DNA of 64,000 nt from Myxococcaceae bacterium JPH2. Lineage in GTDB: Bacteria > Myxococcota > Myxococcia > Myxococcales > Myxococcaceae. The notes beneath the pieces were generated by a model that saw only the letters and a program-made list of their open reading frames with translations, made no database searches and had not been told where the DNA came from. A program made the position numbers and the translations under genes. Shown here piece after piece: positions 41,951-51,434 of the stretch. Positions within the stretch are counted from its first letter, which is position 1; the number at the start of each line of letters is the position of its first letter. The DNA is taken from assembly GCA_016458225.1 (NCBI GenBank), contig JAEMGR010000028.1:1-64000 (forward strand), in the 5' to 3' direction.

Positions 41951-44014
41951 TCAGCGGCCCGACTGGAGCATGGACAGGCGCTGCTTGGCGCCGCGGCTCT
42001 GCGGATCGAACCGCAGCGCCTCTTCCAGCAGCTCCTTGCCGTGCGTGGGGTTTCCCTGGACGACGTACAGGTCCGCCAGGCGCACCAGCACCTCCGCGTT
42101 GTAGGGCTGGAGGTCCAGCGCCCGCTCGAACTCGCGCGTGGCGGTGGCCGCGTCGCGCCGACGGATGGCGAGCTGGCCGAGCAGGACGTGGGGCTGCACG
42201 AGCCCGCTCGTCTCGGGCTGCGTCGCCAGCGCCTGGAGCGCGGGCAAGGCGCGCACGTCGCCGAAGCTGCCCAGGGTGATGGCCGCCGTCTGCCGCACCC
42301 ACAGCGAGCGGTCGTTCAAGAGCGGCAGCAGGTCATCCGCCGCTTCCTTCGCGCCCACGCTGGCCAGCCCGTCGATGAGGTTGCAGCGCAGGAGGTCATC
42401 CGTGCTGTCCTTCAACACGGCGCGCAGGGTGGGGATGGCGGCCTTCTTGAAACGGCGCGAGAGCAGCTCCGCGGCGGCGCCTCGCAGCGAGGGCGCCTCC
42501 GAGGTGTCGCGCAGCACGGCCTCCAGCGCGGGGGCACTTCCCTCGGCGCCCTTCTCGTCGAACGCGTCGGCGAGGCGCAGGCGGCGCTGCTGGCGCTGCT
42601 CGGCCTGGGGCCACCACTTCGCCAGCGACTGGCCCAGCGACTCGGGGGACTGCTTCGCGTGGCAGGTGCCGCACGCGTTGGGGATGTCGTGGCGCGCGGT
42701 GTTCTGCGGCGCGGGCACGTCGATGGCGTGGTCCGCGAACTTGTCCAGCACGCCCGAGACGACGGACGGCATGTGGCACGCGATGCAGTCCTGCGCGGCG
42801 GCGGCCTGGTGGTGCGTGTGCTTGGCGCCCTCGGCGACGATGTCCGCGTGGCAGCCCTGGCAGGTGGCGGCGCCCACGGACGCGGCCTTGACCTTGGGCT
42901 TCTGGAGTTCGTCCGCCGCATGGGGCTCGTGCGGCGCGGTGTGGCACGTCAGGCAGGTGGCGCCGCCCTGGGTGTGGCAGCGCGACTGGATGAGCGCCTG
43001 GTACTCGAAGCTGGAGGTGCTGGGCCGACCATCGGAGAAGAAGTCCCCCGAGCGCTCTCCGCCCACCATCAGCACCATGGGCTGATAGTGGTCCTCGTAG
43101 CGCTGGCCGGGCTGGAAGCGGTGGGCCGCGTCGAGCATGGGGAAGAGCGTGCGGCGCGGCCCATGGCACTGCGTGCACACGGCGAGCTGCGCGTCCTTGG
43201 CCAGCTTGCGCGGCTGGACGATGTCCGCGGGGTCCTGCGTCTCCGCATGGCGCGCGCCGGGGCCGTGGCAGGACTCACACGCGACGCCCGGGTCGATGAA
43301 GCGCGTGCTCCACTGGTGATTGGCGCGGTCGTAGCGCGCGTCCAATCCGGTGACGTGGCAGTCCAGGCACGCGTGCTGGGCGCTGCGCGCGAAGTTGGCC
43401 CAGAAGAAGGGATGGTCCGGCGTCAGCGCGCCCTGCTTGGCCTCCGAGTAGTCCACCCACGCGCCCTTGCCCGTGACGTGGAAGTAGATGGGCAGCACCT
43501 GCCAGCGGCCGTCGCTCAGCACCGTGACGGGGTCCTGCATGCGCTTGCCGCCCACGAGCCACTGCACGGGCCACTCCCCGAGCTGTCCGTCGCGGCCCTG
43601 TGTGCGCATCAGGTACTGCGCGCCGTCGTGGTGCATCCACGCCTCGCTCGACTCGCCCTTGAAGTGGGCGTTGGCGAAGGTGCCGACCACGTACTCCTTC
43701 GTGGCGGGGGACAGGGCGCGCGCGTGCCAGTCCTTGTGCCACGCGGTGTGCTCGTCCTCGTGGCAGTCCGCGCACACGGCCGAGCCCGCGAAGGCATTCG
43801 CCGGCGGCAGCGCGCTCGCCCCGGGCTTCTCGGGCGCGACGGCGGCAGTGACGGTCCCCGCGTCCGGCACGGCCGCCGCGACGGGCGCGGGCGGCGGCGA
43901 CACGGCGGGCGGCGGCGCGGACGGGGACGCGCGCTGCGAGGTCACGATTCCCACGGCCGCCCCGACTGCAACGAGGGCCGCGAGGGAGAGCAGGACAGGA
44001 CGAGAGGGGCGCAT
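41951..44014 (-). CDS. Octaheme c-type cytochrome with HEAT and TPR tail
   Basis: The 687-residue exported protein has an N-terminal signal anchor (RPVLLSLAALVAVGAAVGIV), an Ala/Pro-rich spacer and eight CxxCH haem sites (CADCH, CLDCH, CESCH, CTQCH, CLTCH, CQGCH, CIACH, CGTCH) over residues about 75-440. The C-terminal third holds HEAT-like repeats (LLSRRFKKAAIPTLRAVL, then LLPLLNDRSLWVRQTA) and TPR-like repeats (ATREFERALDLQPYNAEVL). It probably carries electrons in the periplasm, to or from an unknown partner docked on the repeats. The cytochrome part resembles the NrfA/HAO-type multihaem superfamily, but no enzyme motif confirms a reaction. It is upstream of the efflux operon, 136 bases away. 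Confidence 0.88.
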   Translation of the reverse strand: MRPSRPVLLSLAALVAVGAAVGIVTSQRASPSAPPPAVSPPPAPVAAAVPDAGTVTAAVAPEKPGASALPPANAFAGSAVCADCHEDEHTAWHKDWHARALSPATKEYVVGTFANAHFKGESSEAWMHHDGAQYLMRTQGRDGQLGEWPVQWLVGGKRMQDPVTVLSDGRWQVLPIYFHVTGKGAWVDYSEAKQGALTPDHPFFWANFARSAQHACLDCHVTGLDARYDRANHQWSTRFIDPGVACESCHGPGARHAETQDPADIVQPRKLAKDAQLAVCTQCHGPRRTLFPMLDAAHRFQPGQRYEDHYQPMVLMVGGERSGDFFSDGRPSTSSFEYQALIQSRCHTQGGATCLTCHTAPHEPHAADELQKPKVKAASVGAATCQGCHADIVAEGAKHTHHQAAAAQDCIACHMPSVVSGVLDKFADHAIDVPAPQNTARHDIPNACGTCHAKQSPESLGQSLAKWWPQAEQRQQRRLRLADAFDEKGAEGSAPALEAVLRDTSEAPSLRGAAAELLSRRFKKAAIPTLRAVLKDSTDDLLRCNLIDGLASVGAKEAADDLLPLLNDRSLWVRQTAAITLGSFGDVRALPALQALATQPETSGLVQPHVLLGQLAIRRRDAATATREFERALDLQPYNAEVLVRLADLYVVQGNPTHGKELLEEALRFDPQSRGAKQRLSMLQSGR

Positions 44015-44088
44015 CCGAAGGTGGCGCCATGCTCCCCCGGACGCAGCTCCAGCACAAGCCGCCCTCCCGTGAAGTCCTGTGTCCGCTG

Positions 44089-44682
44089 CTATTCCAGGGG
44101 AGCGGCGGGGGTGGTCGCCGCGGCGGCCTTGACGGCGCGCAGGCGCTCCCGGACGGCGTCCAGGTTGGTGCCGTCGTAGCGGATGGCGTTGGGGTGGGAG
44201 AAGCCCTCGTTCCAGGGGTTGGCCGGGACGATGACGAGCCCGCGCGGGCGCCAGGTGAGCCAGCGGAGGATGTACTCGGGCCAGTCGTCCACGAGCACCT
44301 TCCCGTAGACGAGCCCCTTGTCCATGGTGACGGTGACGCGCGTGTCGGGGACGTACTGCTGACACCACTGGAGCTTCTCGGACCACGCGGGGGCGTGCGA
44401 GGCCGTGGGGCCCTTGGTGAGGATGTGCACCTCGAACTCCAGGGCGCGCAGCAGCTCCAGCACGTCGAAGCCGAGCTTGCGCGGCTCCAGCCGGGCCCAC
44501 CATCCGGGTTGGCTCCGGATGAGGTCTCGGCGCGCGCGCAGCCACGGCGCATCCGCGTCGGCGGGGGAGGGCACCGGCTCGGCGGGTGAGCGCAGCCGCT
44601 CCAGGTCGCGCTGCATGGCGCCCTCGTAGTCACAGAGCGTCCCGTCCATGTCCACCAGCGCCACCAGCTCCGAGCGTTTCAT
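44089..44682 (-). CDS. HAD-family 5'(3')-deoxyribonucleotidase-like phosphatase
   Basis: The 197-residue protein begins ALVDMDGTLCDYEGAM, the HAD motif I in the NT5C form, has a Thr-Lys motif II/III region (VHILTKGPTASHAPAWSEKL) and motif IV VLVDDWPEYI. Relatives remove phosphate from deoxyribonucleotides. The ATG at 44682 starts just before motif I, which must be near the N-terminus. It is divergent from the alpha/beta-hydrolase gene across 126 bases. Confidence 0.82.
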   Translation of the reverse strand: MKRSELVALVDMDGTLCDYEGAMQRDLERLRSPAEPVPSPADADAPWLRARRDLIRSQPGWWARLEPRKLGFDVLELLRALEFEVHILTKGPTASHAPAWSEKLQWCQQYVPDTRVTVTMDKGLVYGKVLVDDWPEYILRWLTWRPRGLVIVPANPWNEGFSHPNAIRYDGTNLDAVRERLRAVKAAAATTPAAPLE

Positions 44683-44808
44683 CGCGTGTCCCTCGTCCGG
44701 GCTTCGTCCCGCCGCCCGCTCCCGAGCGCCCACTCTGACACTCCCTTCCTCCGGGCTCGACCCCCTCCGCGCGCGGCGCGCTAGGCTGGGACTTTCGGGG
44801 GACTCACC

Positions 44809-45636
44809 ATGCCGATGCTGTCTGTGAATGGGACCACGCTCTACTACGAGGACACCGGGGGCACGGGCGAGCCCGTCGTCTTCAGCCACGGCCTGTTGTG
44901 GAGCACGCGGCTGTTTGATCCGCAGGTGGAGGCGCTGCGCTCGCGCTACCGCTGCATCGCGTATGACCACCGTGGACAGGGCCAGAGCGCGGTGCCGGCC
45001 ACGGACGTCATCGACATGGAGACCGTGTACGCGGACGCGGTGGCGCTCATCGAGCAGCTCGGCGTGGGGCCCTGCCACTTCGTCGGGCTGTCCATGGGCG
45101 GCTTCGTGGGGATGCGGTTGGCGTCGCGCCGGCCGGACCTGCTGCGCTCCCTCACGCTGCTGGAGACGAGCGCGGACATCGAGCCTCCGGAGAACGCGCC
45201 CCGCTACAAGCTGCTCAACCTCATCGCGCGCTTCGTGGGCCTGCGGCCCGTGGCCGGCGTGGTGATGCGCATCATGTTCGGCCGCACGTTCCTCACCGCG
45301 CCGGAGCGCGAGGCGGACCGCGCGCTGTGGCGCTCGCGGCTCGTGGGCAACCGCTGCGACATCTGGCGCGCCGTCAACGGCGTCATCTATCGCGCGGGTG
45401 TGCTGGATGAACTCGCGCGCATCCGCGTGCCCACGCTGGTTGTCGTGGGCGAGGAGGACATGGCCACCGTGCCGGCGAAGGCTGAAGCCATTCACGCGGG
45501 CATCGCGGGCTCGCGGTTGGTGCGACTGCCGCGTGGTGGACACTCCTCCACGGTGGAGGAGCCCGCGCTCGTGAACGCGGTGCTGCTTCCCTTCCTGGAC
45601 GGGCAGGGCGCGCGGGCGGGCGCGTCGGCCGTGTGA
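44809..45636 (+). CDS. Alpha/beta-hydrolase
   Basis: The 275-residue protein has the nucleophile elbow GLSMGG (Ser about 97), oxyanion SHGLLW, a late Asp (EEDMATV) and His in RGGHSS. This is the fold of esterases, epoxide hydrolases and haloperoxidase-like enzymes. The substrate is not predictable. It precedes the phosphatase gene by 53 bases on the same strand. Confidence 0.85.
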   Translation: MPMLSVNGTTLYYEDTGGTGEPVVFSHGLLWSTRLFDPQVEALRSRYRCIAYDHRGQGQSAVPATDVIDMETVYADAVALIEQLGVGPCHFVGLSMGGFVGMRLASRRPDLLRSLTLLETSADIEPPENAPRYKLLNLIARFVGLRPVAGVVMRIMFGRTFLTAPEREADRALWRSRLVGNRCDIWRAVNGVIYRAGVLDELARIRVPTLVVVGEEDMATVPAKAEAIHAGIAGSRLVRLPRGGHSSTVEEPALVNAVLLPFLDGQGARAGASAV

Positions 45637-45689
45637 GCGGTGCTCGGACGTGATAGGCCCGCTTCCGTGCGCATGACGGGAGGTGTCGC

Positions 45690-46397
45690 GTGAGCCAGCT
45701 CACCATCGTTCGCCACGGGCAAACGACCGGCCCGTTGGAGGACAGGGACCGGTTGTCCCCGCTGGGACACGAACAGGCCGCGCAGCTCGGCCGTGTCTGG
45801 GCCGCCGAGCGCCGCGCGCTCACCCACGTCTTCGTGGGTCCCGCGCGGCGACACCACCAGACGTGCGACGCGGTGGGCACCGCGTATCGCGAGGCGGGCC
45901 TGTCCTTCCCCACGCCGGTGGAGCTGCCCGGCCTGGACGAGTACCCCGCGGAGCGCCTCTTCCGCGTGCTGCTGCCGGAGCTGGCTCAGCGCGATGCGCG
46001 CGCACGCGCCCTGCTGGAGCAGCGCGCCGAAGGCGACGACGGTGAGCGGCTGTTGTTCCGCCTGTTGGAGCCGCTGGGCCTGGGGTGGGCGCGGGATGAG
46101 CTGACCCACGCCTCGGTGGAGCGCTGGGGCGAGTTTGTCGCGCGAGTGGAGGGCGCGCTCCTGCGCATCCTGCGCGACGCGGGGCGAGGCGCCACGGTGG
46201 CGGCGTTCACCTCGGCGGGGCCCACGGCGGTGGCCACGGGATGGTCGCTGGGCGCGACGGGCGAGCGCGTCTTCACGCTGAGCCTGTCCGTGCGCAACGT
46301 GTCCTGCACGGACTTCCTCTTCGCGGGGGATCGGCTGTCGCTCCAGGGCTTCAATGACGTGGCTCATCTGACGGGCGAGGCCCGCACGTTGCGCTGA
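45690..46397 (+). CDS. Histidine phosphatase family protein
   Basis: The 235-residue protein has the RHG motif (IVRHGQTTGP) at residues 7-10 and a later catalytic His expected in a C-terminal strand (VAAFTSAGPTAVA). The usual second His (GH) in this strand appears to be replaced by Ala-Gly, so catalysis may be altered; this needs an alignment. Members remove phosphate from small molecules or proteins. GTG start at 45690 with GGGAGG 8 bases upstream. Confidence 0.8.
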   Translation: MSQLTIVRHGQTTGPLEDRDRLSPLGHEQAAQLGRVWAAERRALTHVFVGPARRHHQTCDAVGTAYREAGLSFPTPVELPGLDEYPAERLFRVLLPELAQRDARARALLEQRAEGDDGERLLFRLLEPLGLGWARDELTHASVERWGEFVARVEGALLRILRDAGRGATVAAFTSAGPTAVATGWSLGATGERVFTLSLSVRNVSCTDFLFAGDRLSLQGFNDVAHLTGEARTLR

Positions 46398-46465
46398 CGC
46401 AGCTGCCCGGCGCGGCGACCATTTCCAGGCGTGGCCGCGGCGCCACGCGACGGAGGACAGCGGCG

Positions 46466-47566
46466 ATGACGGCGGAATGGCAGGACAAGACGCGCGAGGT
46501 GCGGCAGGGCGAGGAGCTCGACGCGGCGTGGCTGGAGCGCTTCCTCAAGGAGAAGCTGCCGGAGCTGAGCGGCCCGCTCGGGGTGGAGCAGTTCCCCGGC
46601 GGCCACTCGAATCTCACGTACCTCTTGCGCGTGGGCGAGCGCGAGATGGTCCTGCGCCGTCCGCCCTTCGGCGCGAAGAACATCAAGGCCGGGCACGACA
46701 TGGAGCGCGAGTACCGCATCCTGTCCCACTTGATGCCCGTATTCCCGCGCGTGCCCAAGCCGCTGGTGTTCTGTCCCGAGGACGGCTCTCCGCTCGGCGC
46801 GCCCTTCTACGTGATGGAGCGCGTGCGCGGCGTCATCCTCCGAGGCCGTCCCCCCAAGGGCCTGTCGCTGGGCGAAGCGGACTACCGCCGCCTGTCCGAG
46901 TCCTTCGTGGACAACCTCGTGGCGCTGCACGCGGTGGACCTTCAGGCCTCCGGGTTGGCCTCGCTCGGCAAGCCCGAGGGCTATCTGGGGCGGCAGGTGC
47001 AGGGCTGGACCGAGCGCTACCAGAAGTCGAAGACGGATGATTTGCCGGAGATGGAGGAGGTGGCGACGTGGCTCGCGGCGAACCTCCCGCCGGACACGGG
47101 CGCGGGCGCCACGTTCATCCACAACGACTACAAATACGACAACCTGGTGTTGGACCCCGACGACCTCTCGCGCATCCGCGCGGTGCTCGACTGGGAGATG
47201 GCCACGGTGGCGGATCCGCTGTCGGACCTGGGCATGGCGCTGGCGTATTGGATTGAGCCCAATGACCCGGAGGTGCTGCGCTCGTTGGGCATTGGCCTGA
47301 CGTCCCAGCCCGGCAACCTCAGCCGCGAGGAGTTGGTGGCTCGCTACGAAGAGAAGAGCGGGCGCCGCGTGCACCACCTCTCGTTCTACTTCGTGCTCGC
47401 GCTGTTCAAGGTCGCGGTGATTGCCCAGCAGATCTACGCGCGCTTCAAGCGCGGCTACACGAAGGACGAGCGCTTCGCCGGCCTCATCTTCGCCGTCGCA
47501 GTGTTGGGACGACTGGCGGCCAAGGCCATCGAGAGCGGTGGCGTGAAGCCCCCCGCCAGTCTGTAG
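46466..47566 (+). CDS. APH-like phosphotransferase (ACAD10/11-type)
   Basis: The 366-residue protein has the kinase-like fold of aminoglycoside phosphotransferases: a nucleotide loop with GGHSNLTYLL, catalytic loop FIHNDYKYDNLV and metal site DWEMATVADPLSDLG. The PFGAKNIKAGHDMEREYRIL segment is typical of the acyl-CoA dehydrogenase-associated branch (ACAD10/11, 4-hydroxy acid kinases), not of drug-resistance enzymes. It probably phosphorylates a hydroxyacyl-CoA or other small alcohol in lipid breakdown. No acyl-CoA dehydrogenase is adjacent. A good GGAGG precedes the start. Confidence 0.85.
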   Translation: MTAEWQDKTREVRQGEELDAAWLERFLKEKLPELSGPLGVEQFPGGHSNLTYLLRVGEREMVLRRPPFGAKNIKAGHDMEREYRILSHLMPVFPRVPKPLVFCPEDGSPLGAPFYVMERVRGVILRGRPPKGLSLGEADYRRLSESFVDNLVALHAVDLQASGLASLGKPEGYLGRQVQGWTERYQKSKTDDLPEMEEVATWLAANLPPDTGAGATFIHNDYKYDNLVLDPDDLSRIRAVLDWEMATVADPLSDLGMALAYWIEPNDPEVLRSLGIGLTSQPGNLSREELVARYEEKSGRRVHHLSFYFVLALFKVAVIAQQIYARFKRGYTKDERFAGLIFAVAVLGRLAAKAIESGGVKPPASL

Positions 47567-47615
47567 TGAAATGTCCGCGTTTGCGCGTTTCGCTGTGAGT
47601 TCTAGTCTTCATGGG

Positions 47616-48119
47616 ATGAACCCACTCAAGAGCGGTGCGATGCGAGGTGTGTTGGCGGTCATGGTCCTGGCGCTGTCCGCGTGCGCGGGCGGCGTGGAGG
47701 GCGAGGACGCCGCGCTCGGCACGTCCGAGTCCGCGCTGTCCTGTGACGTGTTCCAGGACTGTGCGAACGGGGTGCGCGTGACGTGCTCGTCCGCGAGCGG
47801 CGTGTGCACCTCCGGCGCGGACAACGGTGGCTGGGTGGAGTGTGACGGTGCGCGCACCTACTGCCCGCCCGCGTGTACCTGCGGCACCACGCGGTACACG
47901 ACCGCGCGCGCCGCCCAGGCGACCACGTGCGGCCTGGCCTTCCAGCAGGCCCTGTCGCAGCTCAACGCGGCGCTCCTCGTGAAGTGCCCGGCGGGGGCCT
48001 GCAACCGCTCCGAGCTGACGATTCCTGAGTGCGTGCCGGTCGGCCCGAGCCGCACGGATGGCTTCCGCCAGTCGCTCTCCGTGACGTACTCCTGCAACGA
48101 GCCGGCGAACTGCAAGTAG
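47616..48119 (+). CDS. Cys-rich lipoprotein
   Basis: The 167-residue protein has lipobox LALSAC and a mature part with about fifteen Cys (SCDVFQDCANG, CSSASGVCTS, CPPACTCGTTR, CPAGACNRS, YSCNEPANCK), probably all in disulphides. Position outside the cytoplasm is certain from the signal; function is unknown. It begins 49 bases after the phosphotransferase. Confidence 0.7.
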   Translation: MNPLKSGAMRGVLAVMVLALSACAGGVEGEDAALGTSESALSCDVFQDCANGVRVTCSSASGVCTSGADNGGWVECDGARTYCPPACTCGTTRYTTARAAQATTCGLAFQQALSQLNAALLVKCPAGACNRSELTIPECVPVGPSRTDGFRQSLSVTYSCNEPANCK

Positions 48120-48241
48120 GCCGAGTGCCTGGACGGGCATTCGTGGAGTGGTGGACGTCTGGGGCGCGCGCGGGCTGCGCGCCTTGGACGTCCATGTCTT
48201 AAGTCGGCGCGGCGGGCCGGCGCCCGCGCCAAGGAGCCGCT

Positions 48242-48526
48242 ATGCCCGTCGCGAAGTGGAACGGCGTCGTCCTCGCGGAGAGTGACGAGTGCGAGAAGGT
48301 GGAAGGCAACTGGTACTTCCCGCCGCACGCCATCCGCCGCGAGCACTTCCAGCCGAGCCAGACGCAGACGAACTGCGCCTGGAAGGGCACCGCGAGCTAC
48401 TTCGACGTCGTGGTGAACGGGCAGCGCAACAAGGACGCCGCCTGGTTCTATCCCGCGCCCAAGGACGCCGCCGCCAACATCAAGGACTACGTGGCCTTCT
48501 GGCGGGGCGTCTCCGTCGAAGGCTGA
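48242..48526 (+). CDS. DUF427 family protein
   Basis: The 94-residue protein carries the DUF427 pattern almost throughout: VAKWNGVVLAESDECEKVEGN, YFPPHAIRREHF, TNCAWKGTASYFDV, AAWFYPAPKDAAANIKDYVAFW. These are small beta-rich proteins of unknown function. It has AAGGAG upstream and converges on the SWIM gene with one base between them. Confidence 0.9.
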   Translation: MPVAKWNGVVLAESDECEKVEGNWYFPPHAIRREHFQPSQTQTNCAWKGTASYFDVVVNGQRNKDAAWFYPAPKDAAANIKDYVAFWRGVSVEG

Positions 48527-48527
48527 C

Positions 48528-51434
48528 TCACGCCGCGCGCAGCTGCTGCGCCTGCTTCTGCAGCACGGGGTGGTTCGCCACGGCGGGGAGGCGCAGGACC
48601 GCCTCGGCGATCTGCTTCGCCGCGAGCGGAATCTGTCCCGCCAGTCGGAGCAGCCCCTCCGCGCGCTCCGCGAAGTCCGACGCCTGCTGAATCGCTTCGA
48701 GCCGCGCGGAGAGCTCACGGGCGATGATGGCCGGCTCGAACTGCTCCATGAACGCACCGGGCTTCATGTGCTCGCGCAGGGATTTTCGCTCCAGGGCCTC
48801 GGGGCGGTGCTCCGCCAGGTCCATCAGGACGTGGAGCCCCGCCAGATTGAACATGCTCCAGGCCTCCGCGAGCCGGTCCGGTGGCCTGCCCTCCAGGCAC
48901 GCGTCCGCCACCAGCGCGGCGCAGTGGATGTCGCCCAGCACACTCACGCCATAGGTCCCCGGGTGGTCCGCCACGCCGGGCGTCGGGACGGCGAAGAGCG
49001 CGAGCGAGAGGAGTCGCCAGCAGCCCGTGCCGTCATTCAGCAGCGCGAGCTTCATGGCGGTGTCCGTATCCAGGGAGCCGGCGCTTCTCACCGCCTGGCG
49101 AAGCACGGGCATCACCTCGGCGTTGTTCTGCTCCGCCAGTTGATTCATCGCCCGCTGGCGTTCTTCTTCCGTGGGGCCAGGGCGCGGGTAGTCGGGGTCG
49201 GGCTCCATGAGCCACGGCTTCACGGGCTGCATGCGCACCACCGCGGCCAGATGTGCGGCCGCGTCCCGGCGCTGGCGCTTCAGTCGCGCCACCTCCGCGT
49301 CGCCGGCCTCGCGAGCGAGCAGGTCCTGGAGCGTCGCCGCGGCGAACCGCTTCAAATAGAAGTCCTCCTCCCGCTGCTGCGCGGCCTCCAACTCGCGCCG
49401 AGCCTCCGGTCCTCCCAGGGCGCCCAGCACGCGCAGTCCCGTGTGGCGCACCAATCGGCTGTGCTCGGCGGCGAGCGCGCCTCGGGCCGCCTGGAGTGCC
49501 CGCTCCCCGTGCGACGCGAGCAGCTCGGGGATCCGCTGGCTCGCCACGGCGTCGCTCCAATGGGGGTAGTAGCCGCACAGCAGGGCTTCCGCATTCAGCC
49601 GGGCGGCGGACCAGGCCTCCTGCGCCGCGGCCTGGTGCGGGGGCAACTCCCGCTCCGCTTGTTTCCGCCAGCGCTTCTTGGGCGACAGCAGGATTTCGGG
49701 TTCATAGGCCCAGAGACTGGGCCGCGTGGCCACGGGCGCGAGCGCCGCCGGCGCGACCTGTACCTGCGCGGCGAGCCTCGTCACCGCGAGGCTCACCCCC
49801 TGGAACACCTTCATGAAGTCGTCCAGGCGCTCCAGTGGCTCGGTGCGCCCGGCCAGCGCCTCCAGCAGCGACCCTGGCTTCTCCAGGCCGAGCTCCTTCA
49901 GCCGCGCGGCCAGCGGCGCCACCTCGCGAGGCTCCAGCGCGGCCAGGCCATGAGAGAACAGGTCGGCGAGCGTGTCGCGCGTCTCGACCAAGGCGAGCGC
50001 CGCGGTGGACGCTCCCACCTCCCGCGCCGCGTCCGTCCGCTCGGTCCGGGACAGCGTGCTGGGCTCCAGGATTCCCCCCTTCACGAGGGGGATGAACTCC
50101 AGCGCGTCCGCCGTCTCCACCACCAGGGCCAGGGGCTGGAGCGTGGGCAGCGCTTCTCTCATCCGCACGTCTCCGATGACCGCCCGGAGCGTCACGCTCT
50201 CCAGCGCGACATGCAGGAGCTCCTCCAGCTTCTCGTGCGTGGGGAAGAACAGCGCCTGTCCGTCCTCGTCCGTCAGGTGCGCGCGGCCCTTTCCAATGCG
50301 CAGCGTCTGCGCGCGGACCACCGCGGGAAGCGCGTCCGGAGTGAACGGGGTCTGGCGCTGTTGGATGAATGCCGTCACCGCCGAGGCCACGTTCGGATGT
50401 GCCACCGCCAGCAGCGCTTTCAGGTCCTCATGCTCCACGGCCAGACGCGTGCGCGACTCCACCTCCACGCGGTGGGGCGCGAAGCCCGCGTACTGGCTCC
50501 CCGTCGTGTCGTGCAGCACATAGCCTTCGTCGGTGGGCCTCGGCCGCTCATTGGGTCTGCCGGGCACCCGTTCGCGGTAGTGCCTCCCCGAGCCCACGTC
50601 CACGTAGCGCCGCTCGCTGCTGTAGGTGTCGGCAGAGTCGCCATCGGGGTGGTACTGGAACCCGTACCCCAGCAGGCGCAGCCCGGAGACCGGCATCTGC
50701 TCCGTCTTCGTCGACTCTTGGTCGATGAGCGCCTCGACGAGGGGCGCATCCATCGGCTCTCCGTCCAGGTGCCTCTGGAGCTTGCGCGCCGCGAGGTGCA
50801 TCTGGACGAGCTGTTCGGTGAACTCGGCGGGCTCGAAGACGGGGCCGTTGCTCGAGTGGAGGGCCGCCAGGCACTTCGCCAACGCCTGGGTCCGCTCGGC
50901 CATCCGAGGCAGGCCATTGGCTCGCAGGGCCATGGCCACCTCGCCCACCTGTCCCGGGCGCTCCAAGGCCAGCGACGCCACGCCTGACAAGCACAGCTCC
51001 TTCACCAGCGAGAGCACCTGCTCCACGCCCGCCTGACGCAGCTCCGCCGAGTCTGTCGTTCCCTTCTTCACGCCGCGCTTCATCTCGGGCACGTCGGCGG
51101 GAGGAGTGGGCGCTGTCGTGGTGGCGAACGCCTCGGGCATCCGGGACCAGGCGACGAGCAGCCCCGCCGCGTGCTTGCAGAAGGGCCGCGAGCGCGCCGC
51201 GGGACACGAGCACACCCCGGACACGTCCGTCTCGTCCTCGCCGAACGTCACGGTGACCTGGTACTTCGCCGCGCCCGAGCCTTGAGCCCGTCCGAGGAGC
51301 TGGTTCTCGTGACACGCCAGCTCCGACAGGTGCTCGCTGTCGACCAGCGCCATGCCCTTCGCCAGCTCGCTCGCGTCCGTGATGAGCGCCGACAGCGCCG
51401 CGGTGCCCCCCGTGAACCGTCGTACCTCAGCCAC
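48528..51434 (-). CDS. SWIM zinc-finger protein
   Basis: The 968-residue protein has a SWIM motif near the N-terminus (CSCPAARSRPFCKHAAGLL: Cys-x-Cys...Cys-x-His) and a very long helical remainder with HEAT-like repeats (around residues 650-770, e.g. HTGLRVLGALGGPEARRELEAA). SWIM domains bind DNA or proteins. In other bacteria such proteins are usually encoded beside a MoxR-type AAA ATPase and VWA proteins; here only a short stub of that ATPase seems to remain (51427-51747), overlapping by 8 bases. The start is a GTG at 51434 with AAGGGG 8 bases upstream, inside the stub. Confidence 0.82.
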   Translation of the reverse strand: MAEVRRFTGGTAALSALITDASELAKGMALVDSEHLSELACHENQLLGRAQGSGAAKYQVTVTFGEDETDVSGVCSCPAARSRPFCKHAAGLLVAWSRMPEAFATTTAPTPPADVPEMKRGVKKGTTDSAELRQAGVEQVLSLVKELCLSGVASLALERPGQVGEVAMALRANGLPRMAERTQALAKCLAALHSSNGPVFEPAEFTEQLVQMHLAARKLQRHLDGEPMDAPLVEALIDQESTKTEQMPVSGLRLLGYGFQYHPDGDSADTYSSERRYVDVGSGRHYRERVPGRPNERPRPTDEGYVLHDTTGSQYAGFAPHRVEVESRTRLAVEHEDLKALLAVAHPNVASAVTAFIQQRQTPFTPDALPAVVRAQTLRIGKGRAHLTDEDGQALFFPTHEKLEELLHVALESVTLRAVIGDVRMREALPTLQPLALVVETADALEFIPLVKGGILEPSTLSRTERTDAAREVGASTAALALVETRDTLADLFSHGLAALEPREVAPLAARLKELGLEKPGSLLEALAGRTEPLERLDDFMKVFQGVSLAVTRLAAQVQVAPAALAPVATRPSLWAYEPEILLSPKKRWRKQAERELPPHQAAAQEAWSAARLNAEALLCGYYPHWSDAVASQRIPELLASHGERALQAARGALAAEHSRLVRHTGLRVLGALGGPEARRELEAAQQREEDFYLKRFAAATLQDLLAREAGDAEVARLKRQRRDAAAHLAAVVRMQPVKPWLMEPDPDYPRPGPTEEERQRAMNQLAEQNNAEVMPVLRQAVRSAGSLDTDTAMKLALLNDGTGCWRLLSLALFAVPTPGVADHPGTYGVSVLGDIHCAALVADACLEGRPPDRLAEAWSMFNLAGLHVLMDLAEHRPEALERKSLREHMKPGAFMEQFEPAIIARELSARLEAIQQASDFAERAEGLLRLAGQIPLAAKQIAEAVLRLPAVANHPVLQKQAQQLRAA

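Noticed and set aside
48570-50987. 805-residue plus-strand ORF opposite the SWIM gene
   Set aside because: Shadow of a real minus-strand gene; composition not protein-like.
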